A stretch of DNA of 64,000 nt from Dysgonomonas hofstadii (GTDB lineage Bacteria; Bacteroidota; Bacteroidia; Bacteroidales; Dysgonomonadaceae): assembly GCF_014196915.1 (NCBI RefSeq), contig NZ_JACIEP010000005.1:1-64000 (forward strand), given 5' to 3'. The translations under genes were made by a program, and so were the position numbers. The notes beneath the pieces were generated by a model. The model made no database searches. It was not told the DNA's origin and was given only the letters and a program-made list of their open reading frames with translations. Positions 10,180 through 19,472 of the stretch are shown here, in pieces (the first letter of the stretch is position 1; each line of letters starts with the position of its first letter).

Positions 10180-11013
10180 ATATCTGTAATAAATTTAGTT
10201 AACAAATTCGCTCTATAGGCGAGGCTTTTCACTTATAATATAATAAGTTCTTTTTTTAATTTCTTCATAACTAATGTTTTTCATAATGGATAAAAGGGTG
10301 TTTTAATTAGTGTTTTTATAATTATTCATTGTTGATTGTTAATGATATTTTTGTCTCCTGATTGTTGATATGTTGTATTTGATATTGTACATACGATATT
10401 TTCAGTACTTGTTTCTCATTTTATAAGTGATAAAGTTTTCTGAAGCATATTCTGTATTTTCAGCTTATACATTGATCTGTATTGGCTTTCTTATGCGTTT
10501 CTTTTCCGAATTCATTGAGAACAGTTCGTCAGGGCTATATATTAGTGTTTTGGATTTAATTTCGGATTCTATTTTTCTGCTAATCAAAACGATCGATTCT
10601 TTCTTATCATTTTTACAAGATTGTAAACAATCAATCCTGTATTTACTAAGCAATTATAAAAAGGATAAAGATGATAAAGATTAACTGGGCATATTTCAGT
10701 ACGTTGATGTATTTTATATCCTCTACTTTATGCGAAAATTATGCGATTTGTTCTGTCATTATTTAATTTGATTACTTGTATTTCATTTATTTATTTTATG
10801 TTAATAAAATTAAATATATAATAATGATTATAAGGCTATAAAACTGATATTTAAATATGTGTGTAAAACCACATATTGATAAAAAATAAAAAGGGATTAG
10901 GGTGAATTTTCAAAATGTGGTTACATTGATATGTTTTTGGTATAATTTCGAAATTTAAATCTGATTATTTGCAAAATGGTATTGTGGGCTCATGTTTGAT
11001 ATTCTTTTAAGTA
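10180..11013. other. AT-rich intergenic stretch, no convincing gene
   Basis: This stretch separates the SusC start from the malic enzyme remnant. Two overlapping opposite-strand frames around 10427-10684 (85 and 62 codons) have no recognisable domain and AT-driven composition, so I do not call either. The first ~250 bases should hold the SusCD promoter, but I could not find a clean TAnnTTTG on the minus strand. Confidence 0.5.
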
Positions 11014-11130
11014 TATTATACACTGATCATCCGCTGGCCAAATGAGGATGTGCTTAAAGATATGGTAAATTTTACCCATGCGTCTGTCAGGTATTTCGTA
11101 ACAGAACCGGTTAAGGACGGTATAATATAA
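11014..11130 (+). pseudogene. Decayed fragment of a malic enzyme (MaeB) phosphotransacetylase domain
   Basis: In the frame whose codons start at 11020, 11029 and 11041, the translation runs TLIIRWPNEDVL, then VNFTHASVRYF, then TEPV, and stops at 11128-11130. This aligns without gaps to TLINRWPDEEVL, VKLTHDAVRYF and TEPV in the intact malic enzyme at 28934-31219 of this window: about 20 of 31 residues are identical. A stop codon lies just upstream (11008-11010) and the similarity ends right after TEPV, so only about 37 codons survive. The DNA differs at many synonymous sites, so this is not a recent copy; it looks like the relic of a diverged second maeB-type gene. Confidence 0.7.
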
Positions 11131-11169
11131 ATAGTGGGTTTATTTTATGCAATTTTTATGCAAAAATAA

Positions 11170-11208
11170 AAAGAACCTACAATTTCAAATTGTAAGTTCT
11201 TTATTTTT
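11170..11208 (-). terminator. Terminator of the tRNA-Met gene
   Basis: AAAGAAC-TACAATTT and AAATTGTA-GTTCTTT form a long hairpin. On the minus strand it is followed by a T-rich run, right after the tRNA 3' end. Confidence 0.75.
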
Positions 11209-11211
11209 AGG

Positions 11212-11285
11212 TAGCGGGAGGGGGACTTGAACCCCCGACCTCATGATTATGAATCATGCGCTCTAACCAGCTGAGCTATCCCGCC
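11212..11285 (-). tRNA. tRNA-Met (anticodon CAT)
   Basis: The reverse strand folds as a complete 74-nt cloverleaf: acceptor GGCGGGA pairs with TCCCGCT (the first pair is G-U), the D arm contains AGCTCAGCTGGTTAGAGC, the anticodon stem CATGA/TCATG has loop TTCATAA with anticodon CAT, and the T arm is GGGGG-TTCAAGT-CCCCC. The discriminator is A and the 3' CCA is not encoded in full (ACCT follows). A normal G1 pair instead of an unpaired first base speaks against initiator tRNA. An elongator Met is the simplest reading; the lysidine-modified tRNA-Ile2 shares the CAT anticodon and cannot be fully excluded by eye. Confidence 0.9.
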
Positions 11286-11304
11286 ATCATCTTATTAGCG
11301 GGTG

Positions 11305-11335
11305 CAAAAATAGAAGAATATTTTTGATAAAACAA
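11305..11335 (-). promoter_or_regulatory. Bacteroidota-type promoter for tRNA-Met
   Basis: On the minus strand, TTG (11335-11333), a 20-bp spacer and TATTTTTG (11312-11305) fit the TTG/TTTG-N19-21-TAnnTTTG consensus. Transcription would begin a little more than ten bases before the tRNA 5' end. Confidence 0.65.
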
Positions 11336-11468
11336 GCATCATGCCCGAAAATAAAAAAATAATTTGGCAAATGGTCGAGAAAGTTCTCATATTCAACGCG
11401 AAAAAGCTAATAAAATCTAAGAAACTCATCTTTCCATCTATTATTACCTTTCGAAAGGTTCTTTTTAC

Positions 11469-11476
11469 TACTTTTG
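11469..11476 (+). promoter_or_regulatory. Promoter -7 element for the LptF/LptG gene
   Basis: TACTTTTG matches TAnnTTTG 22 bases before the start codon. No clean TTG lies at the -33 position. A short palindrome, CTCAATTTGAG (11479-11489), follows the element near the expected start of transcription. Confidence 0.5.
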
Positions 11477-11498
11477 TACTCAATTTGAGTAATTACCA

Positions 11499-13550
11499 AT
11501 GCTAAGGATAAAGCGGCTATATACATTCATTATTCAAACATTTATCCCAGTCTTCATGATGACTTTCGGGATATGCCTGTTCATCTTTATAATGCAGTTC
11601 CTCTGGCGTTATATCGAAGATCTGGTAGGTAAGGGGCTCGATAATGTTGTCCTATTTGAGCTATTCTTATATGCAGCTTTACAGCTGATACCGATGAGCC
11701 TGCCATTATCATTGCTTCTGGCCTCACTTATGGCTTTCGGTAATATGGGAGAAAGGCTTGAATTGCTAGCAGTAAAAGCTTCAGGAGTATCGTTGTTGAA
11801 GGCAATGAAACCGCTCATTATGCTAGTGGCTTGTATATCCATAGGTGCATTCTTTTTTCAGAATGAAGCTATGCCACGTATCAATGTGAAATTTCGCTCC
11901 CTGTTGATTTCCATTAAACAAAAATCACCCGAACTGGATATTCCCGAAGGTTCTTTCTATAGTGGGATAAATAACTATAGCCTGTATGTAAAGAAAAAGA
12001 ATAAGGAAACAGGGATGCTCAAAGATGTAATGATATATGATACATCCAGCGGATTCGATAATATGTCTGTATTTGTCTGCGATTCGGCTTTAATGCGTGT
12101 TTCGGAAGATAAGAAATATCTGGTGCTGAACCTTTTCTATGGGCAGCGCTTTGCAAATTTCCAGCAGGCTGATATAACTAATACCTCTAATGCCCGGAGG
12201 AGGAATGATAACCAATTCGTCCCATACGGACGGGAGAATTTCAAGGAAAAGGAAATCATTATTCCTTTCGACGCCAACTTTGAGCGGATGGACGAATCTA
12301 ATCTCGAAGGTACCCAGATCGCAAAAAATATTGTTCAGCTGGGGCAGTCCATCGATTCGATGTCGTTACGTCTTGATTCTATAAATGTAAAAGACAGGCG
12401 TACAATCGGGCAGCATACTTATCTTTCATACAAAATGTCTGATTCTTACAAAAAGGAAAAAGCCGCCCGGGATTCGATAAATAAAATAGAAAAGCGAGAT
12501 AAAAAGATAACGGAAAACCGGATAGACTTTGATTCCCTACTGGCCTCATTCAGCAGGAATGATATGTCTCAATATTTGAGCGCAGCATCTGTCGAGGCCG
12601 ATAATAGTAAGTTCAACGTGATAGAATGGAATCAGAAAAAGAGTCTGCAAAAGAATATTCGTTTGCATGAAGTAGAATGGCATCGTAAATTTACCTTGTC
12701 TTTTGCCTGTCTTATCTTCTTCTTTATTGGTGCGCCATTGGGAGCTATAATACGCAAAGGCGGGTTGGGAATGCCCGTTGTTGTATCAGTAGCCTTATTT
12801 ATTATATACTATATAATAGACAATGTTGGCTATAAGATGGCTCGTGACGGAGTTTGGTATGTATGGCAGGGAATGTGGTTGAGTTCTGCAGTATTGTTCC
12901 CTTTAGGAGTATTCCTTACATACAAGGCAATGAATGACTCGGCATTGTTCAATCCGGAAGCATACAATAAATTTTTCCGTAAAATAATGTTCATTAAAGA
13001 ACCTCGGAAATTAAATGCAGAGGAACGTAGTATATTAGTTGACCGCATACCTCCGGTATCACAATTGAACATTGAGCCTGAAAGATTAATCAGTCTGCAA
13101 GCTATGGACAGTGACCTGGTTAGGGACATTGCGAAAAATTATATAAAACACGGCTATGGCAAAGATATGCAGATAGCTGCAATAAGTGTTCTGAAAGAAA
13201 GAGAAGCCGAACTTGACGATCTCATTGGCAGTCAAAGCTATGAAATGGCTAATGAAGATTATACCGATTTTTGTAAGAGTGCTCTGCTTACAGGGATTGG
13301 GTATGTTATTTCCCTAATATTACTGATACTCAATATTCCTGATTTTTCGACTATAATTTACGCCGCTTACGGGATATTGTTTATCCGTTCGGCTACGTAT
13401 TATATGATGTTCTATGCAGGCATTATCGAGAAGTCGAAATTATATCATCTTTTCAACATAATCGCATTATTCACATTCTTCCCTGTTGCATTTCTTTTTG
13501 TAAAGAAGGATATGGAAAAGGTGAAGGAAAAAATCGGAATGAATATTTAA
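11499..13550 (+). CDS. LptF/LptG (YjgP/YjgQ) family LPS export permease
   Basis: The 683-residue inner membrane protein has the YjgP/YjgQ layout: three N-terminal helices (IIQTFIPVFMMTFGICLFI onward), a large periplasmic beta-jellyroll region (about residues 120-370), then three helices starting near LSFACLIFFFIGAPLGAII. Family members form the LptB2FG transporter that moves LPS out of the inner membrane. It is about twice the length of E. coli LptF or LptG. The periplasmic part has a long charged insert (about 280-385), and after residue 500 there is an extra soluble region plus further hydrophobic helices, as is usual for single long Bacteroidota members. It is followed 15 bp later by ribBA. 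Confidence 0.88.
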   Translation: MLRIKRLYTFIIQTFIPVFMMTFGICLFIFIMQFLWRYIEDLVGKGLDNVVLFELFLYAALQLIPMSLPLSLLLASLMAFGNMGERLELLAVKASGVSLLKAMKPLIMLVACISIGAFFFQNEAMPRINVKFRSLLISIKQKSPELDIPEGSFYSGINNYSLYVKKKNKETGMLKDVMIYDTSSGFDNMSVFVCDSALMRVSEDKKYLVLNLFYGQRFANFQQADITNTSNARRRNDNQFVPYGRENFKEKEIIIPFDANFERMDESNLEGTQIAKNIVQLGQSIDSMSLRLDSINVKDRRTIGQHTYLSYKMSDSYKKEKAARDSINKIEKRDKKITENRIDFDSLLASFSRNDMSQYLSAASVEADNSKFNVIEWNQKKSLQKNIRLHEVEWHRKFTLSFACLIFFFIGAPLGAIIRKGGLGMPVVVSVALFIIYYIIDNVGYKMARDGVWYVWQGMWLSSAVLFPLGVFLTYKAMNDSALFNPEAYNKFFRKIMFIKEPRKLNAEERSILVDRIPPVSQLNIEPERLISLQAMDSDLVRDIAKNYIKHGYGKDMQIAAISVLKEREAELDDLIGSQSYEMANEDYTDFCKSALLTGIGYVISLILLILNIPDFSTIIYAAYGILFIRSATYYMMFYAGIIEKSKLYHLFNIIALFTFFPVAFLFVKKDMEKVKEKIGMNI

Positions 13551-13565
13551 AAACAGCTATAATAA

Positions 13566-14783
13566 ATGGACAAGATAAAGTTAGATACAGTAGAAGAGGC
13601 CATTGAAGAAATACGGAATGGTAATTTTGTAATTGTCGTTGATGACGAAGACCGTGAGAATGAAGGTGATCTGATTATTGCAGCAGAAGCTATAACTCCT
13701 GAAAAGATCAATTTTATGGAAACCCATGCCCGGGGACTGCTTTGTGCTCCACTTACGGCAGAGAGATGCGAGGAATTGGATCTACCGATGATGGTTACTC
13801 ACAACACTTCGGTACATGCCACACCTTTTACCGTTTCGGTAGATCTGCTGAAGAATGGCGTAACTACAGGAATATCAGCCTATGACAGGGCTCAGACTAT
13901 ATTGGCATTAACAAAAAAAGATACGAAACCCGAAGATTTAGGACGTCCGGGGCATGTATTCCCTTTAAAGGCAAAAGACAAAGGTGTTCTTAGCCGTGTA
14001 GGACATACCGAAGCCGCGGTTGATTTGGCTCGTCTGGCAGGATTATATCCGGCAGGGGTACTTATCGAGGTGAAGAAAGAAGATGGAGAAATGGCCCGTC
14101 TTCCCGAGCTGAAGAAGATGGCTGACGAATTCAATCTGAAACTTATATCAGTGGCCGATCTGATCCGTTACCGTCTTGAACGCGAATCGCTGATAGAAAA
14201 AGGAGCAGAAGTAAAAATGCCTACTCAGTACGGGGACTTTCGCTTAATCCCGTTCAAACAAAAATCAAGCGGACTTGAACATATCGCTTTGATAAAAGGT
14301 ACATGGGAAAAAGATGAACCTATATTGGTCAGGGTACATTCATCCTGTATGACCGGAGATATATTTGGCTCTTACCGCTGCGAATGTGGAGAGCAGCTGC
14401 ATAAGTCGATGCAAATGATACAAAAAGAAGGGAAAGGAGTTGTCATATACCTTAACCAGGAAGGCCGCGGTATTGGGCTTATGGCTAAAATAGAAGCATA
14501 CAAACTTCAGGAAGAAGGTTATGATACAGTTGATGCTAACCTACATTTGGGTTATCGTGCTGATGAACGTGATTATGGAGTAGGGGCTGCCATGCTTCGT
14601 GATCTGAATGTTTCCAAAATGCGTCTTTTGACAAATAATCCGGTGAAACGCAGGGGGCTGGAATCTTTTGGCCTTGAGGTAGTAGAGAATGTGCCGATCG
14701 AGATTACCCCGAACAAATATAATGAGTTCTATATGCACACAAAGAAAGAGCGTATGGGGCATGATTTGCATCAGGTAGACTAG
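13566..14783 (+). CDS. ribBA: Bifunctional 3,4-dihydroxy-2-butanone-4-phosphate synthase / GTP cyclohydrolase II
   Basis: The 405-residue fusion starts riboflavin synthesis from both precursors: ribulose 5-phosphate and GTP. Residues 1-200 are the RibB domain, with the acidic metal-binding motif [11 protein letters not shown] and the conserved GHTEAAVDL. Residues 206-405 are the RibA domain, with the zinc ligands in [18 protein letters not shown] and the catalytic [10 protein letters not shown]. All key residues are present. It lies 15 bp after the LptF/LptG gene and 53 bp before the aminotransferase, so the set may be one transcript. Confidence 0.96.
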   Translation: MDKIKLDTVEEAIEEIRNGNFVIVVDDEDRENEGDLIIAAEAITPEKINFMETHARGLLCAPLTAERCEELDLPMMVTHNTSVHATPFTVSVDLLKNGVTTGISAYDRAQTILALTKKDTKPEDLGRPGHVFPLKAKDKGVLSRVGHTEAAVDLARLAGLYPAGVLIEVKKEDGEMARLPELKKMADEFNLKLISVADLIRYRLERESLIEKGAEVKMPTQYGDFRLIPFKQKSSGLEHIALIKGTWEKDEPILVRVHSSCMTGDIFGSYRCECGEQLHKSMQMIQKEGKGVVIYLNQEGRGIGLMAKIEAYKLQEEGYDTVDANLHLGYRADERDYGVGAAMLRDLNVSKMRLLTNNPVKRRGLESFGLEVVENVPIEITPNKYNEFYMHTKKERMGHDLHQVD

Positions 14784-14836
14784 AAATGGATATCTAAAAA
14801 CAATAACGAATAAATCTAAAAAAATCTTTATCAACT

Positions 14837-16030
14837 ATGACACAAGTGTCGCAACGTATAGCCAGTCTCGCCGTTTCGGAGACACTGGCTATGTCTCAAA
14901 AAAGCACTGAGTTGAAAGCCCAGGGAATCAATGTTATCAATATGAGCGTAGGAGAGCCCGATTTCTTTACTCCGGAGCATATAAAAGAGGCTGCAAAAAA
15001 AGCAATCGACGATAATTTTTCATTCTATACTCCTGTTCCCGGCTATATGTCGCTGCGTCAGGCTATCAGCCGGAAATTGAAAAACGAGAACAGACTTGAT
15101 TATAAGCCGGAGCAGATCATCTGTTCGAGCGGTGCTAAGCAAGCGGTGTGTAATGTTTTACTTACAGTAGTTGACAAAAATGATGAAGTGGTTATCCCTG
15201 CACCATGTTGGGTGAGCTATATTGAAATGGTGAAGTTGGCCGAAGGTAAAAGTGTGGTCGTGCGCACAGGTATCGAGCAGGATTTTAAAATAACACCGGC
15301 TCAGTTGGAAGGGGCAATAACCCCCAAAACAAGAGCTATAATTCTCTGTTCCCCGTCAAATCCTACAGGAAGTATATATTCAAAGGCGGAACTGGAAGCC
15401 TTGGCAAATGTATTAGCTAAATATCCGAATATAATTATTATAGCCGACGAGATATATGAGCATATCAATTATGTTGGTAAACATGAGAGTATTGCTCAGT
15501 TTGATAATATAAGAGATCGTGTGGTAATTATAAACGGAGTGTCTAAAGCTTATGCGATGACGGGCTGGCGTCTCGGCTGGATGGCTGCGCCGCAGTGGAT
15601 CGCATCGGCTTGTAATAAATTGCAGGGGCAATATACATCAGGCGCGTCCTCCATAGCCCAGAAAGCTGCTGAAGCGGCTTATAACGGAGACCAACAGTGT
15701 GTGGAGGATATGCGTGAGGCTTTTATGCGCCGCCGCGATCTGATTGTAAAACTTGCATCTGGAATAGAAGGTTTCAAAGTAAACAAACCGGAAGGAGCAT
15801 TTTACCTGTTCCCTGAATGTAGCTATTATCTGGGTAAGTCGTATAATGGCAAAACAATAGTAACATCGGCCGATCTGGCAATGTTCCTTCTTGAAGAAGG
15901 GCATGTGGCATGTGTCGGCGGACTGGCTTTCGAAGCTCCTGACTATATCCGTTTCTCATATGCTACATCTGATGAGAATATCATTGAAGCAATGAGACGA
16001 GTGAAAGAAACTTTAGCAAAACTGAAATAA
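14837..16030 (+). CDS. aspC: Class I/II pyridoxal-phosphate aminotransferase, aspartate aminotransferase-like
   Basis: The 397-residue cytoplasmic enzyme has fold-type I motifs in order: NMSVGEPDF near residue 36, CSPSNPTGSIY near 176, and the PLP-binding lysine in SKAYAMTGWRLGW near 236. The final arginine region (YIRFSYATSDENI) should bind the substrate carboxylate. It is most like the prokaryotic subgroup Ib aspartate aminotransferases, which interconvert aspartate and oxaloacetate. Substrate range cannot be read from sequence. The next gene begins three bases after its stop, so the two are translationally close. Confidence 0.9.
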   Translation: MTQVSQRIASLAVSETLAMSQKSTELKAQGINVINMSVGEPDFFTPEHIKEAAKKAIDDNFSFYTPVPGYMSLRQAISRKLKNENRLDYKPEQIICSSGAKQAVCNVLLTVVDKNDEVVIPAPCWVSYIEMVKLAEGKSVVVRTGIEQDFKITPAQLEGAITPKTRAIILCSPSNPTGSIYSKAELEALANVLAKYPNIIIIADEIYEHINYVGKHESIAQFDNIRDRVVIINGVSKAYAMTGWRLGWMAAPQWIASACNKLQGQYTSGASSIAQKAAEAAYNGDQQCVEDMREAFMRRRDLIVKLASGIEGFKVNKPEGAFYLFPECSYYLGKSYNGKTIVTSADLAMFLLEEGHVACVGGLAFEAPDYIRFSYATSDENIIEAMRRVKETLAKLK

Positions 16031-16033
16031 AAG

Positions 16034-17443
16034 ATGGGAGGTTTTTTCGGAACTATATCAAACTCACCTTGTGTAACCGATCTGTTCTATGGGATTGACT
16101 ATAATTCGCATCTGGGAACACGCAGGGGTGGGATGATAACCTTTTATGATGGCGAATTTAACAGGGCGATACATAACCTGGAAAACTCATATTTCCGCCT
16201 GCGATTTGAAGCAGATCTGAGTAAGTTTAAAGGCAATTCGGGTATCGGGGTAATAAGTGATACCGATCCACAGCCCATATTTATAAATTCTCACTTGGGG
16301 AAATATGCAATCGTGACGGTAGCAAAGATAAATAACCTGAAGGAATTGGAGAAAGAGCTTCTGGCAACAGGTGCTCATTTTACCGAATTGAGTTCAGACC
16401 AGAAAAATCAAACCGAACTGATCGCCTTACTGATTTCACAGGGGAAGACTTTTCTCGAAGGTATCGAATTAGTTTATGAGAAGATCAAAGGCTCGTGTTC
16501 GATGCTTATCCTCACAGAAAACAGTATTATCGCTGCCCGCGACAAATGGGGACGCACACCTGTGCTGATAGGATCGAAAGACGGGGCTAATGCGGTTTCA
16601 AGTGAACCATGCAGCTTTCCTAACTTAGGTTATGAATTGAGCTATGATGTAGGCCCGGGTGAGGTAGTCGAGCTTACCGCTGATAAAATAACACAATTGC
16701 GTAAACCAAATAAACAGAAACAGGTCTGCTCATTCCTTTGGGTATATTACGGTTATCCTGTATCTGATTATGAAGGAGTGAATGTAGATGCTGTGCGGTA
16801 TGCTTCCGGTCAGGCTATGGCGAAAAGAGATGCCGTAGATGCCGATTATGTGGCCGGTATTCCCGATTCGGGAATTGGTATGGGATTGGGTTATGCCGAA
16901 GGTAAAGGTATCCCGTATCGCAGGGCGATCATTAAATACACCCCTACATGGCCAAGAAGCTTTACTCCTGCCAATCAGGCCGTGCGTGACCTTGTAGCTA
17001 AGATGAAGCTCATACCTAACCGCCGTTTACTGGATGGCAAGAGAGTCATATTTTGTGACGACTCTATAGTAAGAGGTACACAGTTGAAAGATAACGTAAG
17101 TATTCTGTACGGATATGGCGCAAAAGAGGTGCATATGCGTATTGGTAGTCCGCCTATCCTGCATGCATGTCCATATCTGGGATTCACTGCTTCGAAGTCT
17201 GCGATGGAACTTATCACACGTCGTACAATAGAGGAGTTGGAAGGTGATGCCGATAAAGATTTGGATAAATATGCTATTACCTATTCGCCTCAATATAACA
17301 ATATGATTGATTGCATCCGTAAGAAATTGCATATAAGTACATTGAAATTTATGACAGTCGAAGATTTGCTTACTTCTATCGGATTGCCTGAAAATCATGT
17401 TTGTACATATTGTTATAACAAAGTCGAGCCGAAAGAAGAATAA
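16034..17443 (+). CDS. PurF-like amidophosphoribosyltransferase homologue lacking the catalytic cysteine
   Basis: The 469-residue protein has the two-domain PurF layout: an N-terminal class II glutamine amidotransferase-type domain (about 1-230) and a C-terminal phosphoribosyltransferase domain with an intact PRPP loop VIFCDDSIVRGTQ (about 338-350). True PurF exposes an N-terminal cysteine (MCGI or a processed propeptide) that hydrolyses glutamine. Here the protein starts MGGFFG, with glycine at that place, and the first cysteine is only at residue 13. No upstream in-frame start gives a cysteine. It may use free ammonia, have another acceptor or be regulatory. My recollection is that Bacteroides also has a longer, cysteine-bearing PurF elsewhere. 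It follows the aminotransferase by three bases and ends with a CTYC motif. Confidence 0.8.
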   Translation: MGGFFGTISNSPCVTDLFYGIDYNSHLGTRRGGMITFYDGEFNRAIHNLENSYFRLRFEADLSKFKGNSGIGVISDTDPQPIFINSHLGKYAIVTVAKINNLKELEKELLATGAHFTELSSDQKNQTELIALLISQGKTFLEGIELVYEKIKGSCSMLILTENSIIAARDKWGRTPVLIGSKDGANAVSSEPCSFPNLGYELSYDVGPGEVVELTADKITQLRKPNKQKQVCSFLWVYYGYPVSDYEGVNVDAVRYASGQAMAKRDAVDADYVAGIPDSGIGMGLGYAEGKGIPYRRAIIKYTPTWPRSFTPANQAVRDLVAKMKLIPNRRLLDGKRVIFCDDSIVRGTQLKDNVSILYGYGAKEVHMRIGSPPILHACPYLGFTASKSAMELITRRTIEELEGDADKDLDKYAITYSPQYNNMIDCIRKKLHISTLKFMTVEDLLTSIGLPENHVCTYCYNKVEPKEE

Positions 17444-17467
17444 GAAATAGAGGCATATAAAAAAATA

Positions 17468-17505
17468 ACAGGGGAACATCTATGTAGATATTCCCCTGTG
17501 TTTTT
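17468..17505. terminator. Bidirectional terminator between the convergent purF-like and argF' genes
   Basis: ACAGGGGAA and TTCCCCTGT, plus the inner ATCTA/TAGAT, form a long hairpin. A T-run follows on the plus strand and an A-run precedes it, so it works for both directions. Confidence 0.85.
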
Positions 17506-17517
17506 ATAGCTGTTGCA

Positions 17518-18471
17518 TTATAATGTTTCCAGCATTCTTTTTATTACAGTTTGTGCAGATATCTCTCTGTTCGCAGCTTCTGGAATAACAATCGACTGAG
17601 GACTCTCAATAACATCGTCACTAACGATCATATTTCTTCTTACAGGCAGACAGTGCATAAAATAAGCATTATTTGTTAATGCCATTTTCTGTGCGGTTAC
17701 AGTCCACGACATATCTTTGCTCAGGATTTTCCCATAGTTAGGATTGGTATAGGCAGCCCAGTTTTTGGCATATACAAAATCAGCATCTTCGAGGGCTTTA
17801 TCCTGATTGTATTCAACCTTTGCTCCTCTGACAAACTTAGGATCGAGATCGTAGCCCTCAGGGTGGGTTATAACGAAATCCACATCAGCTTCATTCATAA
17901 AGTCAGCAAAAGAGTTTGGCACAGCCTGAGGTAATGCTTTCGGATGTGGAGCCCATGTCAGTACAACCTTTGGGCGGGCTGTTTTTTTGTATTCTTCGAT
18001 AGTTATCAGATCGGCGAATGCCTGTAACGGATGGCCTGTAGCGGCTTCCATACTAAATACAGGCTTACCTGAGTATTGGATAAACTGGTTTAATATTTTT
18101 TCCTGATAATCATCTTCCTTATTTTCGAATTGGGCAAATGCACGCACGCCTATAATATCACAATAACTGCCCATTACAGGTATGGCTTCGAGTATATGTT
18201 CCGATTTATCGCCATCCATAATTACGCCACGCTCTGTCTCCAGTTTCCAGGCTCCCTGATTAATATCGAGCACCATTGTATTCATACCCAGGTTCATTCC
18301 TGCTTTTTGGGTGCTTAGCCGTGTGCGTAAACTGGAATTGAAGAATACCATCAACAGGGTTTTATTTTCGCCTAAGTGCTTATATGCAAAGCGGTTTTTC
18401 TTTATTTCAAGAGCTTCTTTTACAGCGGCATTCAGGTCGCCAAGATCTTTAACATTGGTATATGTTCTCAT
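17518..18471 (-). CDS. argF': N-succinyl/N-acetylornithine carbamoyltransferase (ArgF' type)
   Basis: The 317-residue cytoplasmic enzyme has the carbamoyl-phosphate loop SSLRTRLSTQKA (near residue 50) and the ornithine-side motif HCLPVRRN near residue 276. The sequence FNSSLRTR in place of the ordinary STRTR form and KNWAAYTNPNYGK are marks of the transcarbamylases that act on acylated ornithine. The Bacteroides fragilis homologue uses N-succinyl-L-ornithine; the choice of succinyl against acetyl here is by kinship. It catalyses a middle step of arginine synthesis. Its start codon overlaps the stop of the upstream acyltransferase by one base (TAATG). Confidence 0.9.
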   Translation of the reverse strand: MRTYTNVKDLGDLNAAVKEALEIKKNRFAYKHLGENKTLLMVFFNSSLRTRLSTQKAGMNLGMNTMVLDINQGAWKLETERGVIMDGDKSEHILEAIPVMGSYCDIIGVRAFAQFENKEDDYQEKILNQFIQYSGKPVFSMEAATGHPLQAFADLITIEEYKKTARPKVVLTWAPHPKALPQAVPNSFADFMNEADVDFVITHPEGYDLDPKFVRGAKVEYNQDKALEDADFVYAKNWAAYTNPNYGKILSKDMSWTVTAQKMALTNNAYFMHCLPVRRNMIVSDDVIESPQSIVIPEAANREISAQTVIKRMLETL

Positions 18472-19379
18472 TATAGAAATATTTTTATTCGTTTATTTAC
18501 AAAGATAACAAAGATAGACAACAATATCGATAGTGTGGCTACAATAGGATAAGTAACGATATTATATGTCTCAGATAATGGTACTGCCAGCGCGATCACC
18601 AAAATGTGAATATAATATATGCCGGTCGCTAATTGTCCCGGATTTATTTTACCGGAGACTATCTTCTTTTTTGCTCCTTTTAATAACAGGACAAACAGCA
18701 TGGGACAGAATATATACAGGGCAATTATCATGTTCTTATGGGTATTGAGAACATATCCAAGATATGAATCCAGGAATAAGAAAACTAAACCTATAATAAG
18801 AAAAAGGTATAATCGGAAACCTTTAAATCTTTCTATCCAGATTCTCTTATTTATGCAATAGCCCAGAACTAAAAACGGATAGCCGAAAAAGAGTCCGTTG
18901 CAATATGTCCTGTAATAAAGACCTTTGTATTCCAGATAATAGCCAATAATAAAAAGAGGGAAACCGGTATATAGAATAATCCTGTCATTATTTATAAAGC
19001 GCTTAACAATTAGCAGTAATATAACAGCTATAATTAATGCGGGCAAAAACCATAGGTGATAATATCCCAGCAAAGCAGATGTAATAAAGGAACGGGGCTC
19101 TATTTCCTGATAATAGGTAGGAAGATAAAGTAATGACCAGACTATATACATTATTAATAGATGCAGAAGATAATTCTTTGTATATTTCCGGTCATCAAGT
19201 TTGGTACTTATAAAATAACCACTCAGAATAAAAAAGAAGGGAACGGCTATGCGGGCGATACCATTAGAGATAAGCCATCCTGCTAGTGAATCTTCTCCGA
19301 AAAGAGGCTGCATATGTATTGTGATAACCAATAAACTAAGTATGAGTCTGAAATAATCAAGTCTTATGATCCGTTCCAT
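18471..19379 (-). CDS. Acyltransferase 3 family integral membrane protein
   Basis: The 302-residue protein has about ten hydrophobic helices. It opens RIIRLDYFRLILSLLVITIHM, where the RxDxxR start and the histidine in the first helix are hallmarks of acyltransferase-3 proteins (OafA/WecH/NodX type). These O-acetylate surface sugars or peptidoglycan-linked glycans. The usual FFILSGYFIS segment is also present. The target here is not known. It overlaps argF' by one base, so it is co-transcribed with it although the two are not linked in function. A TAnnTTTG match on the minus strand (CAAAATTA at 19433-19440) is a possible promoter. Confidence 0.85.
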   Translation of the reverse strand: MERIIRLDYFRLILSLLVITIHMQPLFGEDSLAGWLISNGIARIAVPFFFILSGYFISTKLDDRKYTKNYLLHLLIMYIVWSLLYLPTYYQEIEPRSFITSALLGYYHLWFLPALIIAVILLLIVKRFINNDRIILYTGFPLFIIGYYLEYKGLYYRTYCNGLFFGYPFLVLGYCINKRIWIERFKGFRLYLFLIIGLVFLFLDSYLGYVLNTHKNMIIALYIFCPMLFVLLLKGAKKKIVSGKINPGQLATGIYYIHILVIALAVPLSETYNIVTYPIVATLSILLSIFVIFVNKRIKIFL

Positions 19380-19472
19380 ATTGATCAGTAGAATATCTTA
19401 ATATGCTTGTTTATCCTATAGATAAAGTAAGACAAAATTAATGAAAACAGGGTATTTATCGTAAAGAGTCTT

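Noticed and set aside
10427-10684. 85-codon plus-strand frame and overlapping 62-codon minus-strand frame
   Set aside because: No family, no promoter or partner, and composition fits AT-rich noncoding DNA; hydrophobic runs are expected by chance from T-rich DNA.
11295-11483. 62-codon minus-strand frame upstream of tRNA-Met
   Set aside because: It covers the tRNA promoter and the LptF/LptG upstream region; no homology is recognised.
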